A program made the position numbers and the translations under genes. From the NCBI RefSeq assembly GCF_020271745.1, contig NZ_CP084296.1, positions 1,550,001-1,614,000 on the forward strand: a DNA stretch of 64,000 nt, in the 5' to 3' direction. This DNA comes from Providencia alcalifaciens (lineage in GTDB: Bacteria; Pseudomonadota; Gammaproteobacteria; Enterobacterales; Enterobacteriaceae). Positions within the stretch are counted from its first letter, which is position 1. Each line of letters opens with the position of its first letter. Below, one piece after another: positions 8,635 to 16,656 of the stretch. The notes under the pieces were generated by a model. The model worked only from the letters and a program-made list of their open reading frames with translations, did not search any database and was not told the DNA's origin.

Positions 8635-10359
8635 ATGAAAAAACAGAGTATTGCATCCTATATTGCGAAAGTACTGGATAACGCAGGTGTTAAGCGCATC
8701 TGGGGAGTCACTGGGGACTCATTAAACGGTTTAACGGATAGTTTACGTAAACAAGGGGCAATTGAATGGCTAGGTACCCGTCATGAAGAAGTGGCTGCAT
8801 TTGCCGCGGGCGCAGAAGCGCAACTGACGGGCGAGTTAGCGGTGTGTGCGGGTTCTTGTGGACCCGGTAATATGCACTTAATCAACGGATTGTATGATTG
8901 CCATCGTAACCGTGTACCTGTATTAGCCATTGCAGCACATATCCCATCGAGTGAAATTGGGAGTAACTATTTTCAAGAAACACACCCAACAGAACTGTTT
9001 CGCGAATGCAGCCACTATTGTGAGATGGTGACTAACCCGGAACAAATTCAACAAGTTTTGGGTATTGCAATGCGTAAAGCGATCTTGAATAAAGGCGTTT
9101 CTGTTGTGGTTATTCCGGGGGATATTGCCCTGAAAGATGCACCAGAATCGGCGAAAGAAGCATGGTATCAGCCACAAGCACCTTTGATCATGCCTCAGCG
9201 TCCTGAAATTGAAAAACTAGCAGAAGCATTGAATCAGTCAGAAAACATCACGTTGTTCTGCGGTAATGGCTGTGCTGGCGCTCATGATGAAGTGGTGAAA
9301 CTGGCAGAAACCTTGAATGCACCAGTGGTACATGCGTTGCGTGGTAAAGAGCATATTGAGTGGGATAACCCAAATAGTGTGGGAATGACAGGGTTAATCG
9401 GTTTCTCATCTGGCTACCACGCAATGATGAATGCGGATACCGTTGTGTTGCTAGGTACCCAATTTCCGTATCGTCCGTTCTACCCAACAGACGCAAAAAT
9501 TATTCAAATAGACCTGAATGCTGGCAGCTTAGGATCCCATTGCCATATTGATATGGGGCTTATCGGGGATATTAAAGCGACATTGACCGCCTTACAGCCA
9601 CATTTAACGGCGAAACAGAATCGCAAACATTTAGATGGCGCATTGAAGCACTATGCCGAGGCGCGTAAAGGACTGGATGATTTGGCTAAGCCGGGTCATG
9701 AAGGGCTTATTCATCCACAATATTTAGCCACTAAGCTGAGCGAGCTGGCGAATGACGACACAATTTTTACCTGCGATGTGGGCACACCAACGGTGTGGGC
9801 TGCACGTTACTTAAAAATGAACGGTAAACGTCGTCTGATCGGTTCGTTTAACCATGGTTCGATGGCAAACGCAATGCCACAAGCGATTGGTGCGCAAGCG
9901 GTTGATAAAAATCGCCAAGTGGTTGCGATGTGTGGCGATGGCGGTTTCAGTATGTTGATGGGTGACTTTATCTCGCTGTCACAGATGAAATTACCAGTGA
10001 AAATTATCATTCATAACAACGGCGTGCTGGGCTTTGTGGCGATGGAAATGAAGGTTGCTGGCTTTATGACTGCGGGCACCGATTTACAGAATCCAAACTT
10101 TGCGGCGATTGCCAATGCGGCAGGTATCAAAGGCATTCGTGTTGAGAAAAGTGAAGATCTGGACGGTGCGCTGAAAGAAGCTTTTGCCCATGATGGTCCA
10201 GTTGTTGTGGATGTCTTGACGGCGAAGCAAGAACTTTCAATGCCTCCGGAAATTGAAGCGCAAGAAGCCAAAGGTTTTAGCTTATATATGTTGAAGGCAA
10301 TTATGAGCGGTCGCGGTGATGAAGTGGTGCAATTGGTGAAAACTAACTGGTTGCGTTAA
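8635..10359 (+). CDS. poxB: Pyruvate dehydrogenase (quinone), pyruvate oxidase PoxB
   Basis: Peripheral membrane flavoenzyme of 574 residues that oxidises pyruvate to acetate and CO2 and passes electrons to ubiquinone. The TPP-binding N-domain has [20 protein letters not shown]. The C-domain has the TPP motif GDGGFSM with HNNG. The last 20 residues ([17 protein letters not shown] at the end) form the amphipathic lipid-binding helix of E. coli PoxB (572 residues). The start is at ATG 8635, after the ribosome site AAAGAG; an in-frame upstream extension (from 8602) lacks homology. The gene stands alone, with an intrinsic terminator after it. In E. coli it is an RpoS-dependent stationary-phase gene. 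Confidence 0.94.
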   Translation: MKKQSIASYIAKVLDNAGVKRIWGVTGDSLNGLTDSLRKQGAIEWLGTRHEEVAAFAAGAEAQLTGELAVCAGSCGPGNMHLINGLYDCHRNRVPVLAIAAHIPSSEIGSNYFQETHPTELFRECSHYCEMVTNPEQIQQVLGIAMRKAILNKGVSVVVIPGDIALKDAPESAKEAWYQPQAPLIMPQRPEIEKLAEALNQSENITLFCGNGCAGAHDEVVKLAETLNAPVVHALRGKEHIEWDNPNSVGMTGLIGFSSGYHAMMNADTVVLLGTQFPYRPFYPTDAKIIQIDLNAGSLGSHCHIDMGLIGDIKATLTALQPHLTAKQNRKHLDGALKHYAEARKGLDDLAKPGHEGLIHPQYLATKLSELANDDTIFTCDVGTPTVWAARYLKMNGKRRLIGSFNHGSMANAMPQAIGAQAVDKNRQVVAMCGDGGFSMLMGDFISLSQMKLPVKIIIHNNGVLGFVAMEMKVAGFMTAGTDLQNPNFAAIANAAGIKGIRVEKSEDLDGALKEAFAHDGPVVVDVLTAKQELSMPPEIEAQEAKGFSLYMLKAIMSGRGDEVVQLVKTNWLR

Positions 10360-10402
10360 TCACTATCTAATCGAGTAGCTCCCTAAAATTAGTATCATAA
10401 AT

Positions 10403-10438
10403 AAATCCCCAATTCGGCGTACTGAATTGGGGATTTTT
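10403..10438. terminator. Bidirectional terminator poxB / alkA
   Basis: Perfect 13-bp stem AAATCCCCAATTC (10403-10415) with GAATTGGGGATTT (10424-10436), 8-nt loop, and T-rich flanks on both strands. It lies between the convergent genes poxB and alkA. Confidence 0.85.
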
Positions 10439-10440
10439 AT

Positions 10441-11358
10441 TTAATAGCCCGCAGCGGATTGGCTGCGCCAAAGGTGGGCGGCAACCAATGCTCGCCATGG
10501 TGTAAATTGGGCTAGCCATTGTTGGGTTTCTTTCGCGGACGGTTGCGCATCTTGAGCTAATAAAGTTTGTAGATTGCGCCGCACGGCAACATCCCCATGC
10601 AGGGAGCCATCTAGGTAATTAAATCCCCGCAGAAGACCATAGCTGACAGTCCAAGGCCCAATGCCTTTGATAGCCAGCAATTTTTCGGTGACATCATGAA
10701 CATTTTCGGGGGTAACGGCGTTGTCTAAATCTAATTCACTTGCTTGAATAGCGTCACAAAGCCCGCGTAAGGCGATGATTTTTCCAAGAGAAAAACCCGC
10801 TTGCCGTAAAATTTCATCGTCCACATTGATGGTTGAGGCGGCGGTGGGAAAGCACCAAATTCCTGATGAATGCTGTTGCCCGACAGCTTGAATAAAACGT
10901 CGGCGGATGGCGATGGCAGCAAGAACACTAATTTGCTGGCCGATAATCGCCCATACGAGCGCTTCAAAAGTCGTGGCTGATTGATACACTCGCACACCTC
11001 GCTGTGGCGCAATCAGTTTACCCAGTATTGGGTGGGTAAGGTATTTTTCTTCAAATTGCTCAACGGGTTGATTCAATCCGAGTAAATGAATCGCAAGTGT
11101 GTGTCGCTCATTTAAGGAAGGCGAGGTTTCTGCATTATCAACATCAAGCTGCAATATTGCTTGTTTATTGTCAGTATCTTGGTCGTTAATAGATAGGCGA
11201 ATTTGCGCAGCGTGTCCCTGCCAGATAATCCCTTTGCGCAAGGTGTTTTTTTCAACAATCTCAGCGATATTTTGCGGATCCCGTAAGTGAAAGGCAAAAA
11301 AATCATCAATACGGTAATAAGCTGGCAGTGATATAGAAACAGAGTGCGTTGATGACAT
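10441..11358 (-). CDS. alkA: DNA-3-methyladenine glycosylase II (AlkA family)
   Basis: HhH-GPD DNA glycosylase of about 305 residues that removes alkylated bases (3-methyladenine and others) to start base excision repair. The helix-hairpin-helix is LLAIKGIGPWTVSY, followed by the catalytic Asp in LHGDVAVRR. The N-terminal part has an AlkA-like beta fold with FEALVWAIIGQQIS ahead of the glycosylase core. I place the start at ATG 11358 because AGAAGAAGA stands at ribosome-site distance; an ATG nine codons earlier (11385) has none. It is somewhat longer than E. coli AlkA (282). No ada gene is adjacent. It ends in the shared terminator with poxB. Confidence 0.85.
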   Translation of the reverse strand: MSSTHSVSISLPAYYRIDDFFAFHLRDPQNIAEIVEKNTLRKGIIWQGHAAQIRLSINDQDTDNKQAILQLDVDNAETSPSLNERHTLAIHLLGLNQPVEQFEEKYLTHPILGKLIAPQRGVRVYQSATTFEALVWAIIGQQISVLAAIAIRRRFIQAVGQQHSSGIWCFPTAASTINVDDEILRQAGFSLGKIIALRGLCDAIQASELDLDNAVTPENVHDVTEKLLAIKGIGPWTVSYGLLRGFNYLDGSLHGDVAVRRNLQTLLAQDAQPSAKETQQWLAQFTPWRALVAAHLWRSQSAAGY

Positions 11359-11567
11359 AGTCGTCTTCTTCTGATTTATGCTCATTTTTGGTTAAATTTT
11401 GACAAAAAACGTCAAACGCTACATTTTTAACCGTTAGAGTATGTTAGCTTAGCAAAAAAGTGATTCAGATAATCATGCGCTAATTTAGCTTGCCCATACC
11501 TATTCAGCAAATTCTTGCGCAAGTCAGTGAACAGGTTAACTGCATAAATTAAATCAAGGATGTGAAG

Positions 11568-12065
11568 ATGAGCGCAGAAAATAATGAAATGCTCCCTGTA
11601 CCAAAGCCTAAGCCAGAATTAAATGGCATCGGTGGATGGTTGATTCTTCCCTTGCTTGGGGTGATTTTCTCGACACTATTTATGCCGTTTAGACTTTGGC
11701 ACCATAACCAAGAAGTAATTGAATACTGGAACGAATTGACGTCCCCAAGTTCAGACTATTTCATACCGCTGTTCAAAGAATTGATATATTTTGAAGTGGT
11801 TGGTAACGCGATTATTTACGGTACAGTCTTGTATCTTTGTTATCTCTTTTTTACTAAGAAAAAATTAATTATTAAGGTGTATGCCTTTTTTCAAATTTTT
11901 TCATTGGCTGTGATGATTTTTGATTTGGTGCTCGCCAATCAATTGTTAGACCTCGAAATAGATTCCAATGATATTCGTGAATTGGTGCGAGGATTATTTG
12001 GCTGTTTTGTCTGGGTGCCTTACTTTTTTGTCTCTGTGCGTGTTCGCAATACGTTTATTAATTAG
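11568..12065 (+). CDS. DUF2569 family membrane protein (first copy)
   Basis: Inner-membrane protein of 165 residues with the DUF2569 signature GIGGWLILPLLG near the N-terminus, four predicted membrane helices and a C-terminal WVPYFFVSVRVRNTFIN. Function unknown. The start at ATG 11568 is preceded by AAGGA at 7 nt. A paralog with the same N- and C-terminal signatures lies at 12468-12998, and a yeaO gene sits between them. All three are on the same strand with short gaps (28 and 14 nt), so they are probably one transcription unit. Confidence 0.8.
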   Translation: MSAENNEMLPVPKPKPELNGIGGWLILPLLGVIFSTLFMPFRLWHHNQEVIEYWNELTSPSSDYFIPLFKELIYFEVVGNAIIYGTVLYLCYLFFTKKKLIIKVYAFFQIFSLAVMIFDLVLANQLLDLEIDSNDIRELVRGLFGCFVWVPYFFVSVRVRNTFIN

Positions 12066-12093
12066 TGAACCCCAATGACCGTGGAGCCTGCTG

Positions 12094-12453
12094 ATGATTT
12101 ACTGTAAACGAGTCTATGATCCTTGTAGCCCTCAGGATGGTTATCGCATTTTGGTGGATAGGCTATGGCCTCGAGGGATCAAAAAGGTGGATCTGCAGTG
12201 TGATGAATGGAACAAAGCGGTTGCGCCCTCCAATGAATTGCGCAAATGGTTTCATCAACATACTGACCAGTTTGAGCAGTTTGTGATGAAATATCAGCAA
12301 GAACTTCAGCAAAATGATGAATGGCAGGCCATATTTGCGAAAGCGCAGCAAGGGGATATCACGTTGTTATATAGCGCCAAAGATACGCAACATAATCAGG
12401 CATTGGTACTGAAAGCTTTTATCGAAAAAAAATGCAAAGAACATAAAGAATAA
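12094..12453 (+). CDS. yeaO: YeaO, DUF488 family protein
   Basis: Cytoplasmic protein of 119 residues. The family signature is RVYDPCSPQDGYRILVDRLW followed by PRGIKK, then WHQ-type residues (KWFHQHTDQFEQF) and a LLYSAKD motif. It matches E. coli YeaO closely in length and motif order. No enzymatic role is established for the family. It is embedded between two DUF2569 membrane protein genes in an apparent small operon; the gap to the second is 14 nt. Confidence 0.88.
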   Translation: MIYCKRVYDPCSPQDGYRILVDRLWPRGIKKVDLQCDEWNKAVAPSNELRKWFHQHTDQFEQFVMKYQQELQQNDEWQAIFAKAQQGDITLLYSAKDTQHNQALVLKAFIEKKCKEHKE

Positions 12454-12467
12454 AAAAGGTTATCACT

Positions 12468-12998
12468 ATGGATGTCAATTTATCATCTAATCCCGAATCA
12501 TTGCCCGCGGCTCAAATACCTGAACAGAGTCATAGTAAACCTCAAAAATCCCTCCAAGGGATTGGTGGGTGGCTTATTTTACCTCTGCTAGGTCAGCTGT
12601 ATATGCTGGGGAATTTAATCAAAATGATGGTGAATGATATTGCTGAGGTTCAAGGTGCTTGGTCGTTGGCAACGAACCCAGCATCGGACTTTTATATGTC
12701 AGGGTTTGCCTCTGGTTTTTATGCTGTGCAGCTCAGCCTTGGGGTGATTATCGCATTAATGGTGGGGTCGTTCATTGCGGTATTTAAAAAGAAATCCATG
12801 GTTAAATGGTTGTTTATCATTACGATGATGCTGTATGTCGCGGTGATTGGTGCTTCGCGTATCGCTTTTCCCGTCGCGTTTCACCTCGAAATAGACTATA
12901 GCTACATTACTAGCTTTTTTAATAGCAGCTTTTATTGCTTGATTTGGGTTCCCTATTTTCTGGTTTCTGCTCGCGTTAAAAATACCTTTGTGAATTAA
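12468..12998 (+). CDS. DUF2569 family membrane protein (second copy)
   Basis: Protein of 176 residues with four predicted membrane segments, GIGGWLILPLLGQ near residue 35 and the end WVPYFLVSARVKNTFVN. It is a clear paralog of the protein encoded at 11568-12065 but has a longer hydrophilic N-terminus (SSNPESLPAAQIPEQ). Ribosome site AAAAGG precedes the ATG. It is the last gene of the DUF2569-yeaO-DUF2569 unit and is followed by a short hairpin. Function unknown. Confidence 0.8.
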   Translation: MDVNLSSNPESLPAAQIPEQSHSKPQKSLQGIGGWLILPLLGQLYMLGNLIKMMVNDIAEVQGAWSLATNPASDFYMSGFASGFYAVQLSLGVIIALMVGSFIAVFKKKSMVKWLFIITMMLYVAVIGASRIAFPVAFHLEIDYSYITSFFNSSFYCLIWVPYFLVSARVKNTFVN

Positions 12999-13003
12999 AG
13001 AAA

Positions 13004-13022
13004 GGGCTGTGAAGCACAGCCC
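13004..13022 (+). terminator. Hairpin after DUF2569-yeaO unit
   Basis: GGGCTGTG (13004-13011), AAG loop, CACAGCCC (13015-13022). No strong T-run follows, so it may be a weak terminator or a 3' end stabiliser between convergent units. Confidence 0.5.
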
Positions 13023-13046
13023 GTACAGTTAGCTATCTACCCTTAA

Positions 13047-14630
13047 TTAACTGCCTAGTTGTAAATCATGGGTAATATTGCACTGTTCCACAAATACGTC
13101 ATCGTGAGAAACCAGTAACAGCGTCCCTTGGTAATCCCGTAATAGCCCTTCTAATAGCTGTTTTGAATCTAAATCTAAGTGATTGTCTGGCTCATCGAGC
13201 AGTAAAACGGCTGGCGGATGAGGGCTATGCGTCAGAGCTAGGAGCGTCGCTTTGAGCTGCTCGCCACCACTGAGTTGGCACAATGGTAGTAATGATTTAT
13301 CCCCTCGAATACGCAACATACCCAATTGAGTTCTCCACTGCTCAACGGAAATCGCTGGCTGGTATTGATAGAGTGCCTCGGCAACTGGTAATGACTTATC
13401 CAAAAGATTCAGATGTTGATCTAAATAGCAAAAAGTACCGCTGATGCGACATTCCCCCGAAAGTGCCTGAAACTTATTTGCCAGCACTTTCAACAGCGTC
13501 GATTTCCCCGAACCATTGCGCCCTTGAATATGCCAATGTTCACCGCTATAGGCGGTAAATGAGAGTGGCTCAGTTTGCCCATAAGGGAGTTTCAATTGGG
13601 AGACAAAAATACGCATTTTTCCCCCTTCGCTTTGGTAATTGAGCACTATCTTTTGAGGCTGAATATGGCTGACTTTGTCTTGGTTTTGTTGATGTTGATG
13701 TTGTAATTCGCCTAATACTCGCTGGTGACGCTCCGCCACATTGGATTGCCTTTTTTCGGCTCTGTTTTTCTGCATATCGAGTAACAGTAAGGATTGAGAA
13801 CCACCAAATCGAATATTTTCGCCTTGCTTACGCCGTTGAGCAGCTTTTTGTAAGGTGGCTTGCTGCTGTTTTTTCTCTTGGCGGATCTGTTTTTCAAGCT
13901 GTTCGCCTTCTGCTTCAATAGCATTGATAGTAAAGGTTTTTTGCTCATCATACAGGGTGTAATTTCCGCCGTACTCCACTAAGCCTTTATCGGTTAATTC
14001 AAAAATAGTGTCCATCTCTTCGAGAAGATGGCGGTTATGGCTGATGACTAAACAGCCAGCTTTGTGCTGATTGAGTTTCTCACTTAGCCATTGGCGTCCT
14101 TGTTGGTCAAGGTGGTTGTCGGGTTCGTCGAGCAAAAGAAAGTGGTCAGGATGTAAAAATGCACGACATAGCGCTAAGCGAGTGCGTTCTCCGCCGCTCA
14201 GTTGTTCAATAGGGGTGTCCATTGATGCCGTTAGCTGCGCAGACGCTAACAACATTTCCCATGTTGCAGGCAAATGCCAATTATCTTCCGTTAGCTCGAA
14301 ATCATCGATGGTGCCGAGACCTTGTTCAATGCGCCAAAAGGCTTGCCAAAGTGCATCAATGCCTAATGCTTGAGCAAGGGTGTCGCCCGTTAATCGGTTG
14401 AGTTGACCCACATGAATTATCGGTAAATGCCAATCAACTTTGCCGTGGGTTGGCGTGAGTTGTCGGGCAAGCAATCGCATTAATACGGATTTTCCACGGC
14501 CATTGTGACCAATCAGCGCATTTTTTTGGCTAAATAAGCGACCACTCAATGGCGGAAAGAGTGCGGTTTGCTCAAACTCGATGGTTAATTGTGAAAAATG
14601 GCATGCGAGAGTTGGGTTAGCTATCGTCAT
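13047..14630 (-). CDS. ABC-F family ATPase
   Basis: Soluble protein of 527 residues with two ABC ATPase domains and no membrane domain. Domain 1 has Walker A GHNGRGKS and LSGGERTRLALCRAFL. Domain 2 has GRNGSGKS and LSGGEQLKATLLAL. Both Walker B regions read LLLDEPDNHLD. The interdomain linker is a charged coiled-coil stretch (EQLEKQIRQEKKQQQ, QRRKQGENIRFGG). ABC-F proteins act on the ribosome as translation factors, and some protect it from antibiotics. It does not match EttA, Uup, YheS or YbiT in length or linker, so it is left unnamed. GAGG lies 6 nt before the ATG. The upstream leader contains nested inverted repeats and short frames. Confidence 0.88.
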   Translation of the reverse strand: MTIANPTLACHFSQLTIEFEQTALFPPLSGRLFSQKNALIGHNGRGKSVLMRLLARQLTPTHGKVDWHLPIIHVGQLNRLTGDTLAQALGIDALWQAFWRIEQGLGTIDDFELTEDNWHLPATWEMLLASAQLTASMDTPIEQLSGGERTRLALCRAFLHPDHFLLLDEPDNHLDQQGRQWLSEKLNQHKAGCLVISHNRHLLEEMDTIFELTDKGLVEYGGNYTLYDEQKTFTINAIEAEGEQLEKQIRQEKKQQQATLQKAAQRRKQGENIRFGGSQSLLLLDMQKNRAEKRQSNVAERHQRVLGELQHQHQQNQDKVSHIQPQKIVLNYQSEGGKMRIFVSQLKLPYGQTEPLSFTAYSGEHWHIQGRNGSGKSTLLKVLANKFQALSGECRISGTFCYLDQHLNLLDKSLPVAEALYQYQPAISVEQWRTQLGMLRIRGDKSLLPLCQLSGGEQLKATLLALTHSPHPPAVLLLDEPDNHLDLDSKQLLEGLLRDYQGTLLLVSHDDVFVEQCNITHDLQLGS

Positions 14631-14650
14631 AGAGACCTCAAAATAGAGAG

Positions 14651-14749
14651 GGCAGACAACGTTACGCTATCTTTCGCACGATCATTTTTCGAAGCATTTT
14701 CTTTTAAAAAGCATATTTCGAAAAAGAAGCGATGAAAACTGTGTCTGCC
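14651..14749 (-). promoter_or_regulatory. Structured leader of the ABC-F gene with possible leader peptide
   Basis: Upstream of the ABC-F start, GGCAGACA (14651-14658) is complementary to TGTCTGCC (14742-14749), and inside it TTTTTCGAA (14685-14693) pairs with TTCGAAAAA (14717-14725). On the minus strand two overlapping short frames lie here, encoding MLFKRKCFEK and MLRKMIVRKIA. Neither has a strong ribosome site. The arrangement recalls leader-controlled ABC-F resistance genes, but this is inference. Confidence 0.4.
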
Positions 14750-14925
14750 AAGAACAGAAAAATAATGACCTTAAATAAGGCATTGTGGATATTTTCTGGC
14801 AGTACTTAGTTCATCGTCGGAAAGGTTCACTTTAGAAGGGGCAAAATTGCGAGTGAATTATAAACAGGATTGTGAAGAAGAAGCAAGCGAAGTAAGCATA
14901 AGTTGTATAAAAAGTAAACTTGCAG

Positions 14926-14938
14926 TAACTGTCAGTTA
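14926..14938. promoter_or_regulatory. Palindrome upstream of hipB, candidate autoregulatory operator
   Basis: Perfect 6-1-6 palindrome TAACTG-T-CAGTTA, 50 bp before the hipB start. A possible -10 (TATAA in TTGTATAA, near 14904-14910) lies just upstream. HipB-type antitoxins commonly bind such palindromes; the sequence differs from the E. coli HipB site. Confidence 0.4.
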
Positions 14939-14987
14939 AATCCATAATATTGTGTATTAACGGCAGTATTTTAACTTAAGGCATAAT

Positions 14988-15296
14988 ATGTTGGATTTAA
15001 GCTTAAGCAAACCGAGTGAAATTGTCAAAAAACTCTGTGAAAGATTACGTTTAGAGCGACTAACCTTAAAAATGACGCAGGCAGATGTCGCGGAGCGTGC
15101 AGGTGTGAGTGCCAATACAGTTTCAAACCTTGAGGCTGGGAGAAATGTTAGTTTCGAGAACATGATCCGTATTGCGATGGTGCTTGGGCGCAGTAAAGAG
15201 CTTGAAGGATTGTTTATGCCAAATTTAAACAGCATCGATGATATTGTTCGTTACGATGAAGGCAAAAACCGCCAGCGTGTGAAAAAGGATAAGTGA
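14988..15296 (+). CDS. hipB: HipB-like XRE-family antitoxin
   Basis: Protein of 102 residues. It has a Cro/CI-type helix-turn-helix at about residues 18-70 (RLRLERLTLKMTQADVAERA, then GVSANTVSNLEAGR), followed by a short basic tail. It is likely the DNA-binding antitoxin that represses its own operon and inhibits the kinase encoded by the next gene, which starts one base after its stop. AAGG lies 6 nt before the ATG. The symbol is given by context and family, not strict orthology with E. coli HipB. Confidence 0.82.
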   Translation: MLDLSLSKPSEIVKKLCERLRLERLTLKMTQADVAERAGVSANTVSNLEAGRNVSFENMIRIAMVLGRSKELEGLFMPNLNSIDDIVRYDEGKNRQRVKKDK

Positions 15297-15297
15297 A

Positions 15298-16560
15298 ATG
15301 CTGAAGCAAGTTGATGTTTATTATAATGGCTGGGGGGAGCATTGGTTATGGGGATCTTTGATTTCCAGTACCGCAATTACAGGTCGCCCACTCATTGCAT
15401 TTGAATATTCGGATACAGCTAAGCGCAGAGGGCTTGAACTTTCACCTCTTTTGCTGCCATTGAAAGAGACTCAACTTCGCACTGATTTTCCTGCTCATCA
15501 ATTAGGTTTACCGGGACCTGTCTATGACTCATTACCTGATGGCTGGGGAATGTTGTTGATGGACAGATTATTTCGACGAAGAGGCCTGAACGTGGCTCGT
15601 ATCGGAGCATTAGAACGCTTAGTGTATGTCGGGCATAACGCAATTGGCGCAATGTCATTTGAGCCTGTTGCCACAGAGCTTTTTGATGAAGAAATTAATA
15701 TTCCTCTCGACCAACTAGCTGAAGAGGTACAAGAGGTTTTAAATGGTGACGGTGAGCTGTTTTTACAGCAACTATTACAAATTGGGGGTTCACCTCAAGG
15801 CGCTAGGCCAAAAGCACTTGTTTACCGAGACCCGAAATCGAATGTTTTTACCACCATTGCAGCACCAAATCTTGAGGCTTGGTTAGTTAAATTCCCTGAA
15901 AAGCATGAGCATCCCGAAGTTTGCGCCATTGAAATGGTCTATTCGGAATGCTTGCGACGTTGCGGGATATCAACCCCAAATACATTACTGTTTAATTTAA
16001 AAAATGGGTTAGCTGCATTTGCATCTGAACGCTTTGATAGGCAGGACGGTTTCAAAATTCCTGTTCAAAGTTTAGCTGCGCTGATTGGAGCTGATTATGC
16101 AATCCCAGGCAGCATTGATTATCTTAGTTTTCTTCGTGCAACGCATAAATGCACGAATGATATTAGAGAAAAAAAATCAGCCTTTGAACGTGTGGTTTTT
16201 AATGTCATCTTTAATAATCGTGATGACCATCCAAAGAACTTCGCCTACACCCTATCTCAGTCGGGCCAATGGGCTTTGGCTCCTGCCTATGGTGTGACTT
16301 TCTGTGAAGGGCCTGGAGGGTATCATCAAATGGATGTGATGGGTGAAGCGCTAAAAATTGGAAAAAGGCATTTGCTAGCATTGGCTGATGATGCGGATAT
16401 CACAGCGCAAGAAGTGAATGAGATGATATCGCACCTATGCCATGTTGCCCGCCAATTTACAGATATAGCGAATGAAAATTATCCCAACCAAGTTACGACT
16501 TCTACATTGAAACATATTCAATCCAGAATTAATGAAAATATTCAATTTTTAGAGCGTTAA
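15298..16560 (+). CDS. hipA: HipA-like serine/threonine kinase toxin with altered metal-binding motif
   Basis: HipA-fold protein of 420 residues. E. coli HipA phosphorylates glutamyl-tRNA synthetase and induces growth arrest. The N-terminal subdomain has LPGPVYDSLPDGWG, the Gly-rich loop GGSPQGARPKALV, and the catalytic loop FNNRDDHPKNF with Asp309 and Asn314. The second metal ligand, Asp332 in E. coli HipA and normally LAPAYDLTF in this subfamily, is replaced by Gly332 (LAPAYGVTF, codon GGT at 16291-16293). One base change from GAT would produce this. Activity may be weakened or lost although the frame is intact. It is coupled to hipB with a 1-nt gap, and a terminator follows. Confidence 0.87.
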   Translation: MLKQVDVYYNGWGEHWLWGSLISSTAITGRPLIAFEYSDTAKRRGLELSPLLLPLKETQLRTDFPAHQLGLPGPVYDSLPDGWGMLLMDRLFRRRGLNVARIGALERLVYVGHNAIGAMSFEPVATELFDEEINIPLDQLAEEVQEVLNGDGELFLQQLLQIGGSPQGARPKALVYRDPKSNVFTTIAAPNLEAWLVKFPEKHEHPEVCAIEMVYSECLRRCGISTPNTLLFNLKNGLAAFASERFDRQDGFKIPVQSLAALIGADYAIPGSIDYLSFLRATHKCTNDIREKKSAFERVVFNVIFNNRDDHPKNFAYTLSQSGQWALAPAYGVTFCEGPGGYHQMDVMGEALKIGKRHLLALADDADITAQEVNEMISHLCHVARQFTDIANENYPNQVTTSTLKHIQSRINENIQFLER

Positions 16561-16567
16561 TAAAGAT

Positions 16568-16603
16568 AAAAGCGCCAGTCTGTGGGCACAGATAGGCGCT
16601 TTT
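16568..16603. terminator. Terminator between hipA and glpD
   Basis: AAAAGCGCC (16568-16576) pairs with GGCGCTTTT (16595-16603), with an inner stem TCTGTG/CACAGA. T- and A-runs on the two sides make it usable from both convergent genes. Confidence 0.75.
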
Positions 16604-16656
16604 GGTACAACAACGAGTTTTTTACGATTCTATCTTACTGCGTATCTCTTGCGAGA

